In this document: in pieces, positions 1 through 5,686 of the stretch
Numbering within the stretch: position 1 is the stretch's first letter
Layout: each line of letters opens with the position of its first letter
Origin: Sedimentisphaerales bacterium
GTDB lineage: Bacteria; Planctomycetota; Phycisphaerae; Sedimentisphaerales; SM23-30
NCBI GenBank assembly: GCA_030640865.1
Contig: DAOWIP010000311.1
Coordinates: forward strand, 1 to 6,377
Reading direction: 5' to 3'
Length of the DNA stretch: 6,377 nt
Translations under genes and position numbers: made by a program
The notes under the pieces: model-generated
Told to the model about the DNA's origin: nothing
Databases searched by the model: none
The model's input: the letters and a program-made list of their open reading frames with translations, nothing else

Positions 1-73
1 AAGAAAATGCCTTAACTATCGGACCCCAACTGAGGTGTTCAACTAAAAACGTTCTGTTGCACTTCAGATTAAA

Positions 74-89
74 ATTCAGGAGCCTGAAT
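74..89 (-). terminator. Possible weak terminator hairpin downstream of the DUF1080 gene
   Basis: A perfect 7-bp inverted repeat (ATTCAGG at 74-80, CCTGAAT at 83-89) lies about 90 nt past the stop codon of the minus-strand DUF1080 gene. Read on the minus strand it is followed by a short T-rich stretch (TTTTAAT). The stem is AT-rich and the 2-nt loop would force the innermost pairs open, so folding is weak. A larger inverted repeat (93-139) sits just before it and could contribute. Termination is an inference from position and shape. Confidence 0.3.
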
Positions 90-92
90 CTC

Positions 93-139
93 CCCATTTT
101 CCCCTCAAAAACAGCCAATGTTGTCCCAGGGGAAATGGG
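93..139. repeat. Imperfect inverted repeat with 11-12 nt arms
   Basis: The left arm, CCCATTTTCCCC (93-104), pairs with the right arm, GGGGAAATGGG (129-139), with one bulged T and a 24-nt loop. It lies in the 180-bp non-coding stretch downstream of the DUF1080 gene, 41 nt past its stop codon. It could act as a transcript 3'-end stabiliser or part of a terminator, but no T-run follows directly on the minus strand. I see no coding sequence in 1-180. Confidence 0.4.
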
Positions 140-180
140 CTGCTGTGCGGGCTTCCGTAAGGACGATTAATTGAGTAAGA

Positions 181-942
181 TCAATTCCCCGGCGATTCTT
201 TGGCGATTGCTGCGGTGTTTTTGGGGGTTGTAATCCCAGGGGGAAGTTCCATTATTCTGATGTTTCTGAAGTGGATTTCTGCTCCTTCGGATTCGAGGCA
301 GATATAGCCTTTTTTGCATTCGGATTTGCTTATGCCGTTCACAAATTTGCCGTTCACCGACAGTTTGATAACTCCATCGACTGCGACGATGACGTATTTG
401 TTCCACTGACCTTTGTCTTTGCAGCGTTTTTCGATTGATTTGCTTCTTACGCCACGGGGATTGTCAGGCACGGTCTTTAAGCCCATCGTTCCGAATAACT
501 CACCGTGGACGTAGGCATCAGTCTGGTTGTGCTGAACAGCCCAATCGAGTTCAAGCATCTGAACTTCGACTCCCCTGGTGAGGCGCCTGCCCTTTGGCGG
601 GACTGCTTCGCTCCACAGGAAAGTTCCGGAATTGCCGCCTGCTTCCATATGACGCCATTCGATTTCCATAATGAAGTTTTCGTATTGTCGGTTGGTTCGC
701 ATAACCCCGATGGGGTGTCCGCTGCAAATAAGTATTCCGTCTTTGACAGACCATGTGTCGACGGCGGTGTTTACGTTGACCCATCCGGTAAGGTCTTTGC
801 CATTAAAGATGTCGCGGAACTGCATTTGTTTTGGGGCTGGAGTGGGTTTGCTTTCCGCATGAAGCAATCGGGTTAACTGTGAAACCGACAGACAGACGAG
901 GGCAAAAATTGTGATTAACGAAATAAGGAGTAATTTTTTCAT
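181..942 (-). CDS. Secreted DUF1080 (3-keto-disaccharide hydrolase-type) protein
   Basis: This is a 253-residue protein. A Sec-type signal peptide spans about residues 1-29 (KK, then a hydrophobic core, then a probable cut near LLHA), so it is likely exported. Residues about 41-233 form a DUF1080/PF06439 domain with a concanavalin-like jelly-roll fold. Typical blocks are visible: FNGKDLTGW (46-54), GNSGTF (103-108), GVEVQMLE (124-131), HGELFG (146-151), GQWN (178-181) and the closing GYICLESEG...FRNIRI block (212-230). Family members are abundant in Planctomycetota, Verrucomicrobiota and Bacteroidota, and some act on 3-keto sugars or glycosides; the exact substrate cannot be read from sequence. 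The ATG at 942 is supported by an AAGGA ribosome-binding site 7-8 nt upstream. It follows the AAA+ ATPase gene by 81 bp on the same strand with no clear promoter between, so co-transcription is possible. The C-terminal tail, about 234-253, is low complexity and probably disordered. Confidence 0.88.
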   Translation of the reverse strand: MKKLLLISLITIFALVCLSVSQLTRLLHAESKPTPAPKQMQFRDIFNGKDLTGWVNVNTAVDTWSVKDGILICSGHPIGVMRTNRQYENFIMEIEWRHMEAGGNSGTFLWSEAVPPKGRRLTRGVEVQMLELDWAVQHNQTDAYVHGELFGTMGLKTVPDNPRGVRSKSIEKRCKDKGQWNKYVIVAVDGVIKLSVNGKFVNGISKSECKKGYICLESEGAEIHFRNIRIMELPPGITTPKNTAAIAKESPGN

Positions 943-1023
943 TTTTTGTCCTTTTCCATGCTGTGGGTAAGATAGAAAACGGTGCGGGCAAGGCCCATTC
1001 TGCTCGACTGCCAGCCAGCCGCA

Positions 1024-2511
1024 TCAACCCGCTGGCACACATCGGCCTTTCGACCACTGACGCAAATCGTGAATCTTCTCAGCCATTGTTGCCGAGATTG
1101 GCGGAGAACTTTTGATTGCTTCAATAATCATTTCCGTTTCAAGCTCTCTTCCACTTGAAAACGCCTCATGCAGTCCCGATATGATAGCCTGCTCGATTTC
1201 CGCTCCGCTAAAACCATCAGCCGTCTCTGCCAACACATCAAGATTAAATTGTTCCACTTTGCGTCCGCGTTTGCGAAGATGAATCGCGAATATTTCTTTA
1301 CGTGTCTCATTGTCCGGCAGATCGACAAAAAATATTTCGTCAAACCTTCCTTTCCGCAGTAACTCAGGCGGAAGTGCTCCAATGTCGTTGGCTGTCGCCA
1401 CCAGAAATACCGGCTCGGTATGTTCCTGCATCCATGTCAGTAAAGTACCGAACATTCGTTGCGATAAGCCACCGTCAATATTGCGACTGGCCGCTGAGGC
1501 GAACGCTTTTTCAATCTCGTCGATCCACAAAACAATCGGCGACATCATCTCCGCCTGCCGCAGCGACATTCGAAGGCGACGCTCAGACTCACCTATATAA
1601 CGATCGTATAAACCAGCCGGGTCCATTCGCAGTAACGGCCTCTGCCAAGCTGTTGCGATTGCCTTGGCGCACAAACTCTTCCCAGCACCCTGAACGCCAA
1701 GCATCAACACCCCTCGCGGCGTACTCAAACCAAAATTAACCGCCTTGTCGTCCATGGCGTTTTGCCGCTGACTGAGCCATTTCTTCAAACGCCGTAACCC
1801 GCCGATTTCAGTCAACTCAGCAGGCGTCTCAATATATTCCAACAGCCCATCCGTCCTGAGCATCTGTCGCTTTTGAGCAATAACACTGTTGATATTCTCA
1901 TGGTCGAATCGATGCTCCTTGGACACTACATCGATAATTATCTGCTCCGCCTGCCGACGCGAAAGCCCTCGCAGATTACGAATAATAGTGTAAAGCCCCT
2001 TACGCGTAATATCAATCTCGATAGGAGTTTGCTGATGAACGTTTCGCAGTGTTCTTCGAACGATTTCCTCCAATTCCCGTTCGTTCGGCAGCGATATGTC
2101 GAAACGTGTCGCATATGTCGCCACCGGCTCAGGAAGCTCATCGTTGTGATCGATCATTATAAGCGTACTGCCGTGCCGCTTGAACTTATAAATCAGATCA
2201 CGCATCGCTCGCAATATCCGCGGCTCTCGCAGATGAACCGCCATATCGAGGATCATCGCGATAAATCGACCGTCCTGATGCGCCAAATACACCAGCGCCG
2301 CAGCAGGATTTCCAGTATCTTCGAACCCCGGACAGTCGGCCATCAGGCCGTCCCGCACACATTCCGAAATGGTCCACGTCTTCAAGTCAAGCTGAAGCTC
2401 AACCGCCAAACCAACCACTATCTCACGCATATAAACTTCTTCCTGCGTAACTATACTGATGCACGGATGGTGACCGTCGAGCAGTTGTTTTAGTTGTTCG
2501 GAATCCGTCAT
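1024..2511 (-). CDS. Ycf46-like AAA+ ATPase
   Basis: This is a 495-residue cytoplasmic protein if it starts at the ATG at 2511. An in-frame GTG at 2517 would add two residues, and neither start has a clear Shine-Dalgarno site. The N-terminal half (about 1-225) resembles the degenerate AAA-like domain of Ycf46 proteins and has no nucleotide-binding motif. The C-terminal half is a complete AAA+ module: Walker A GVQGAGKS (272-279, Lys278), the second-region block IGESERRLR (306-314), Walker B IVLWIDE (326-332, Asp331/Glu332), sensor 1 ATAND (372-376), arginine-finger region LLRKGRFD (384-391) and the sensor-2-like GFSGAEIEQAI (433-443). The WIDEIEKAF signature and the QGAGKS loop favour Ycf46 over FtsH or spastin types. 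Ycf46 proteins occur in plastids, cyanobacteria and many bacteria; a role in photosynthetic CO2 use is reported for cyanobacteria, but the general function is unclear. All catalytic residues are present, so ATP hydrolysis is expected; the client is unknown. The DUF1080 gene follows on the same strand. Confidence 0.87.
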   Translation of the reverse strand: MTDSEQLKQLLDGHHPCISIVTQEEVYMREIVVGLAVELQLDLKTWTISECVRDGLMADCPGFEDTGNPAAALVYLAHQDGRFIAMILDMAVHLREPRILRAMRDLIYKFKRHGSTLIMIDHNDELPEPVATYATRFDISLPNERELEEIVRRTLRNVHQQTPIEIDITRKGLYTIIRNLRGLSRRQAEQIIIDVVSKEHRFDHENINSVIAQKRQMLRTDGLLEYIETPAELTEIGGLRRLKKWLSQRQNAMDDKAVNFGLSTPRGVLMLGVQGAGKSLCAKAIATAWQRPLLRMDPAGLYDRYIGESERRLRMSLRQAEMMSPIVLWIDEIEKAFASAASRNIDGGLSQRMFGTLLTWMQEHTEPVFLVATANDIGALPPELLRKGRFDEIFFVDLPDNETRKEIFAIHLRKRGRKVEQFNLDVLAETADGFSGAEIEQAIISGLHEAFSSGRELETEMIIEAIKSSPPISATMAEKIHDLRQWSKGRCVPAG

Positions 2512-2537
2512 AATCACAACCGTTTATGGGTTCTTAA

Positions 2538-2592
2538 GTAGGGTGGGTCTGTGGCCCGCGTTTATCCAGGTAGGGTGCGATGTATCGCACCA
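2538..2592. repeat. Two tandem GTAGGGTG-headed palindromic repeat units
   Basis: Two units beginning GTAGGGTG (2538-2545 and 2570-2577) lie 32 bp apart. Unit 1 can form a 6-bp stem (2543-2548 with 2554-2559, two G-T pairs, 5-nt loop). Unit 2 contains a perfect 8-bp inverted repeat (GGTGCGAT 2574-2581, ATCGCACC 2584-2591). Short intergenic palindromes with a TAGGGTG head are common as dispersed repeats in many bacterial genomes, so a REP/MITE-like family is the likely explanation. They lie in the leader or promoter region of the AAA+ gene, 27-81 bp upstream of its start. Confidence 0.6.
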
Positions 2593-2711
2593 TTTCCTAT
2601 TAGGCCAGAAGAGGCGAAAGAAAGCAATCTAAAAAAAGCGTGAACGGTTATAATTATCGCAGATGGCTAAAATGTTACAATATTCATTTTGTTACGGTTC
2701 AGATAATATAC

Positions 2712-2738
2712 TTGAAGTCTGATTGTTTGTGCTATACA
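2712..2738 (+). promoter_or_regulatory. Candidate sigma70-type promoter of hisF
   Basis: TTGAAG at 2712-2717 and TATACA at 2733-2738 resemble -35 and -10 boxes, but the spacer is only 15 nt (16 if CTTGAA at 2711 is used). The predicted start would leave a leader of about 35 nt before the hisF ATG. The surrounding sequence is AT-rich, so other pairs are possible. The rest of 2593-2711 is AT-rich and shows no gene; it must also hold the divergent promoter of the AAA+ gene, for which I see no convincing pair of boxes. Confidence 0.3.
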
Positions 2739-2780
2739 AGAAATGTTTCCGCAATACGAACTAAAATATAGGAGATCGAC

Positions 2781-3545
2781 ATGGATAAGCCGATCAGAAT
2801 TATGCCCTGTATGGACATGCAGAACGGAAGAGTGGTAAAAGGTGTTCATTTCGTAGATATAGTTGATGCCGGAGACCCTGTGCAATGCGCCCTTGCCTAC
2901 TGCAAGGCGGGAGCCGATGAATTGGCCATGCTGGATATAACAGCAACGGTCGAAGGGCGTGGTACTATGCTGGAGGTGGTGCGGCGAGTGGCGGATGTTA
3001 CGACGGTGCCTTTTACAGTGGGCGGGGGTATAAGTAACGTGAAGTCAGCGGAAGCGGTTCTGAACGCGGGTGCGGATAAGATTTCCACGAGCAGTGCCGC
3101 ATTTCGTGAACCGGCAATTATCGGTGAGATGATTAAGGAATTCGGTCCGGAAAAAGTAACCGTGGCAATTGACGTCGATAAGAATTCATCTATGCCGTCC
3201 GGCTATGAAGTGTATATCGACGGCGGACGCACAGCTACCGGAACCGACGCCGTAGAGTGGGCCAAAAAGGTTGACGGATTTGGCGTACAAGTGATTTTGC
3301 CTACCAGCAAGGCTGGTGACGGAGCAAAAACCGGATATGATTTGCCGATTATCCGAGCCATTAAAGAAGTGATTTCAGGCGAAGTGGTTGCCTCCGGCGG
3401 CGGCGGGAAACTGGAACATTTTTATGAGGCGGTTAAAGCCGGAGCTACGATTCTGCTGGCGGCCTCCGTGTTCCATTTTCATATAATAGATATTCCGGAC
3501 CTGAAAGAGTATTTGCGGCAAAAAGGGTGTTCTACTGAGGAATAA
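2781..3545 (+). CDS. hisF: Imidazole glycerol phosphate synthase cyclase subunit HisF
   Basis: This is a 254-residue, full-length (beta/alpha)8-barrel enzyme of histidine biosynthesis. With ammonia delivered by the glutaminase HisH, it converts PRFAR to imidazole glycerol phosphate plus AICAR in the cytoplasm. The two catalytic aspartates are present: Asp12 in CMDMQNGRVVKG and Asp131 in VAIDVD (D11 and D130 in Thermotoga maritima numbering). Lys20, the phosphate-binding blocks TVGGGI (79-84) and ASGGGG (204-209), and the AASVFHF block (227-233) are also present. Interface residues Arg6, Glu47 and Lys100 match the HisH-gate residues R5, E46 and K99, but the fourth gate residue, E167, aligns with Val171. 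The TSxDxDG motif reads TSKAGDG (175-181), losing the first Asp and keeping the second (Asp180). The ATG at 2781 has a strong AGGAG site (2770-2774) 6 nt upstream. No other his gene is in the window. Its 3' end overlaps the convergent response-regulator gene by 14 bp. The family call is firm; whether the substitutions matter is open. Confidence 0.95.
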   Translation: MDKPIRIMPCMDMQNGRVVKGVHFVDIVDAGDPVQCALAYCKAGADELAMLDITATVEGRGTMLEVVRRVADVTTVPFTVGGGISNVKSAEAVLNAGADKISTSSAAFREPAIIGEMIKEFGPEKVTVAIDVDKNSSMPSGYEVYIDGGRTATGTDAVEWAKKVDGFGVQVILPTSKAGDGAKTGYDLPIIRAIKEVISGEVVASGGGGKLEHFYEAVKAGATILLAASVFHFHIIDIPDLKEYLRQKGCSTEE

Positions 3546-3918
3546 CTTCCCAGACTTCCCGCAAAGCATCTCTGACTTTTTCAGGAGTAAAAGGTTTGTG
3601 GATATATTTTTTTACACCCTGACTACAGAGTTCATTTATTCGCGTATCATCGGCGTGGGTTGTTACTATCACCACCGGAATATCGCAGGTCTTTTTGTTT
3701 GCCAGAATCGCGGCGGTCATCTCCATACCGTTCATCCGGGGCATATTGATGTCCGCCATAATCAGATCGACCTGATTATCAGTAAGTAAATCCAGTGCTT
3801 CCAGGCCGTCGCCGGCTTCAAGAATCTCATCAATATCTATACCTGTCATATTGATGGTCTTTCTGAGCACCGATCGCGTAACAGATGAATCGTCAACAAT
3901 TAAAATTTTGAACGCCAT
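3532..3918 (-). CDS. Single-domain CheY-like response regulator
   Basis: This 128-residue protein consists only of a receiver domain and has no output domain. All phosphorylation-site residues are visible: acidic pair Asp9-Asp10 in ILIVDDS, phospho-acceptor Asp56 in LIMADINMPRMNG, switch Thr86 in VIVTTHAD, aromatic switch Tyr105, and Lys108 in HKPF. It should therefore be phosphorylated by a histidine kinase and signal through protein-protein contact, as CheY-type or phosphorelay receivers do. No kinase, chemotaxis gene or flagellar gene is nearby, so its partner cannot be named, and calling it CheY would overstate the evidence. The ATG at 3918 has a GGGAG site (3926-3930) 7 nt upstream, and a good promoter lies further upstream. 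Its 3' end overlaps the convergent hisF by 14 bp. Confidence 0.92.
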   Translation of the reverse strand: MAFKILIVDDSSVTRSVLRKTINMTGIDIDEILEAGDGLEALDLLTDNQVDLIMADINMPRMNGMEMTAAILANKKTCDIPVVIVTTHADDTRINELCSQGVKKYIHKPFTPEKVRDALREVWEVIPQ

Positions 3919-3954
3919 AATCAGGCTCCCTATATTACGTATTCAGTCGTGAGC

Positions 3955-3982
3955 ATTATAAAACGCGGACTATTACACTCAA
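3955..3982 (-). promoter_or_regulatory. Sigma70-type promoter of the response regulator gene
   Basis: On the minus strand, TTGAGT (complement of 3977-3982) is separated by 16 nt from a consensus TATAAT (complement of 3955-3960). Transcription would start near 3948 and give a leader of about 30 nt carrying the GGGAG ribosome-binding site at 3926-3930. The -10 box matches consensus fully and the -35 at 4 of 6 positions. The remainder of 3983-4195 shows no gene. It has a run of nine A (4024-4032) that would be a T-run on the esterase transcript, but I see no strong stem ahead of it. Confidence 0.55.
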
Positions 3983-4195
3983 TTAGTATCGGTGCTATGG
4001 CTTCGACACTTTGTATTCATCGCAAAAAAAAACATCTGGAAATGCAAGGCGGACTCTGAATTATAAGCTACTCGCAAGTGAGTGTATATTAGAGGGTTAC
4101 GGGGGTGGTAGTCGATCTGCAAGATGTGTAAAACGACGGGTTCTTCGGTCAGTTCACATATCTATTGTGTTATGGCGTTTTATAGGACGTGTTTG

Positions 4196-5560
4196 TCAGT
4201 GTCCTTTGAGGTGTTTGTCGGCGAAATCCATATATTGCTGCCAGTCGTATTCGGTCAGGCCGTGTTTGCCGGTGCGGATATGATAGCCGATTTTGCCCTT
4301 TTGGACAGGACTGTCCAAAAGGGGCATATCCTCGACTTCCAGCCCCTTAAGCCCGATCAGATGATAGACCGGCTCGGCGTTTTTACATGAAAGAAACTCG
4401 CCTCGCGGGTCGGCCCAGAGGTCTTTGTCGGCACTGGCTACATAGACAGGTCGAGGCGCCATAAGAGCAATCAGTAAATGCTGATCGACAGGCAACAGGT
4501 TTTCTTTGCCGTTGAACTTCTTGAAATTATCGCAGAACCAATGAGGGAAATTGGTGTTAATTCGCTTGACGGTCTCGCCGAATTGCCTTTTCGATAAAGC
4601 CGCGCCCCCGCAACCGGAGTTATTGGAAATTACTAACGCGAACCGCTCATCACTCGCTCCGGCCCAAAGCGATGTCTTGCCCAAACGTGAGTGCCCCAGC
4701 ACAGCAATGTGTTTGTGGTCAATCTCATCATCGCTCTCGAAATAGTCCATAGCCCGGCTCAGTCCCCAGGCCCACGCATCAATGGTTGCCCATGCATCCG
4801 GCGAGCGTTTGCCGTCGATCAAATTGTCAAATACAGGATGTACGCCGTTTTGGAAACCATCGTGGACGTCGGGGTCGAGATCGCCACAGTAAATCGTCGC
4901 CAGGCCGTAGCCGCGTGCCAGTATTCTCTCCAAGCGGGCATAATTCCTGCCGCGGGACTTTTCTGTGGCACGGTGATCGATAACTCCACGGCCGCGCTTA
5001 GGTATCCAACCACTCGACAGTTTTATGGCTGGGTCTGGATGGATGGTATGATTACCGTAGAAATTCAAGAAAACAAAAGTCGGTACGGGCTTCTTGGCGG
5101 CGGCGGGCAGATAGATAAGAATGTCCATACTCGGCCCATCCGGCTTACCGGTAAAGTTCACCGTTACCTGCCTGCGAACAGCCAGTCCGTTCAGGGCCTT
5201 GCGGTCCAGATCGAAGACCTTGAAAGTCATTCCTTTCGGCCGGTTAATCGGCGCCCTGCCATAAACGTACTTACGGAAAAGCTCGAGGATTTCCGGCCGA
5301 CGCTTCGTTCGCCACATTTTAGTGCTCACGACCTTCGTCCCATTTGCCATAACCAGTGGGTTCGGCAGCGTATATTCCGGCACCTTCCGCTCATAGTAGA
5401 TAGTATCAGGGCGGCTTCTGGTTGCGGCATCGGAAACTTCACGGCTGGGCTGCCAACTCTTTTGGGATTTTGTTTCCTGAGTCTGCGCCAAGGCGGAAAT
5501 AGTAGTAAAGCTCAAAAACATCAGGCAAGCTGTCAATGTGAGTAAATTCTTAATGTTCAT
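4196..5560 (-). CDS. Secreted CE15-type (glucuronoyl esterase-like) alpha/beta hydrolase, copy 1
   Basis: This is a 454-residue protein from the ATG at 5560. An in-frame GTG at 5563 adds one residue, but the AGGAG site at 5569-5573 is 8 nt from the ATG and only 5 nt from the GTG. A Sec signal peptide covers about residues 1-26 (core LLTLTACLMFLSF, probable cut near ALAQ), so it acts outside the cytoplasm. The catalytic domain has the CE15 nucleophile motif GHSRLGK (289-295, Ser291), the downstream block [11 protein letters not shown] (313-323), the acid-bearing block [14 protein letters not shown] (376-389; Asp380 or Asp384) and the histidine in GKHGL (His433). Where fungal glucuronoyl esterases carry a catalytic Glu just before SG, this protein has Asn314, so the Asp is the likely acid, as proposed for some bacterial CE15 enzymes. 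CE15 enzymes cut the ester between glucuronic acid on xylan and lignin alcohols; bacterial relatives are often labelled acetylxylan esterase. The true substrate is unproven. A near-identical second copy lies 126 bp upstream. Confidence 0.85.
   Translation of the reverse strand: MNIKNLLTLTACLMFLSFTTISALAQTQETKSQKSWQPSREVSDAATRSRPDTIYYERKVPEYTLPNPLVMANGTKVVSTKMWRTKRRPEILELFRKYVYGRAPINRPKGMTFKVFDLDRKALNGLAVRRQVTVNFTGKPDGPSMDILIYLPAAAKKPVPTFVFLNFYGNHTIHPDPAIKLSSGWIPKRGRGVIDHRATEKSRGRNYARLERILARGYGLATIYCGDLDPDVHDGFQNGVHPVFDNLIDGKRSPDAWATIDAWAWGLSRAMDYFESDDEIDHKHIAVLGHSRLGKTSLWAGASDERFALVISNNSGCGGAALSKRQFGETVKRINTNFPHWFCDNFKKFNGKENLLPVDQHLLIALMAPRPVYVASADKDLWADPRGEFLSCKNAEPVYHLIGLKGLEVEDMPLLDSPVQKGKIGYHIRTGKHGLTEYDWQQYMDFADKHLKGH
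4202..4892. repeat. Tandem duplication, unit 1 (pairs with 5687-6377)
   Basis: This stretch aligns without gaps to 5687-6377 at a constant offset of 1485 bp. By eye there are about 64 mismatches in 691 bp, roughly 91% identity. The differences are uneven: 4206-4276 and 4334-4417 (84 bp) are identical between copies, while the segments matching residues about 328-352 of the protein are much more divergent. Homology stops at the esterase stop codon; the sequences beyond it are unrelated. The true 5' limit of the duplication lies outside the window. Confidence 0.92.
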
Positions 5561-5568
5561 CACAAAAA

Positions 5569-5573
5569 CTCCT
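5569..5573 (-). promoter_or_regulatory. Ribosome-binding site that decides the esterase start
   Basis: The complement of CTCCT is AGGAG, a strong Shine-Dalgarno core. It is 8 nt from the ATG at 5560 and 5 nt from the adjoining GTG at 5563, which favours the ATG as the start of esterase copy 1. Confidence 0.7.
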
Positions 5574-5576
5574 ATT

Positions 5577-5593
5577 TATACGCAACGCGTATA
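5577..5593. promoter_or_regulatory. Perfect 7-bp inverted repeat, candidate operator
   Basis: TATACGC (5577-5583) and GCGTATA (5587-5593) form a perfect inverted repeat around a 3-nt centre, AAC. It ends 3 nt before the ribosome-binding site of esterase copy 1, a position suited to a repressor binding site or to a small RNA hairpin affecting translation. A second, weaker inverted repeat, GTAAG-GTTA-CTTAC, lies at 5628-5641 in the same 126-bp intergenic gap. The regulator is unknown, and none is encoded in the window other than the receiver-only protein, which lacks a DNA-binding domain. Confidence 0.45.
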
Positions 5594-5666
5594 GAAATTC
5601 CCGCGAGTGAAACCGTAACATTTTGTCGTAAGGTTACTTACCCGCGTATTAACTGTATATTTCCAA

Positions 5667-5682
5667 TCGTGAGTACTATAAA
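5667..5682 (-). promoter_or_regulatory. Box shared with the response-regulator promoter, possible esterase promoter element
   Basis: This 16-bp box matches 3947-3962 at 14 of 16 positions (TCGTGAG, then a variable part, then TATAAA). At 3947-3962 it contains the -10 box of the response-regulator promoter; here the equivalent minus-strand hexamer is TATAGT. If used, transcription of esterase copy 1 would start near 5668, leaving a leader of about 108 nt that includes the palindrome at 5577-5593. No acceptable -35 box is seen at the right spacing, so this is tentative. Confidence 0.25.
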
Positions 5683-5686
5683 TAAT

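Noticed and set aside
1873..2493. Open frame of 206 codons on the plus strand opposite the AAA+ gene
   Set aside because: It is antisense to the N-terminal half of the ATPase, has an unlikely Arg- and His-rich composition and no recognisable domain.
4024..4032. Run of nine A as a terminator T-run for the esterase transcript
   Set aside because: It is about 165 nt past the stop codon, and no stable GC-rich stem precedes it on the minus strand.
4691..5545. Long open frame of 284 codons on the plus strand opposite esterase copy 1
   Set aside because: It lies wholly antisense to a gene with a clear signal peptide, catalytic motifs and a close paralogue. Its translation has no recognisable domain, so it is a shadow of codon bias.
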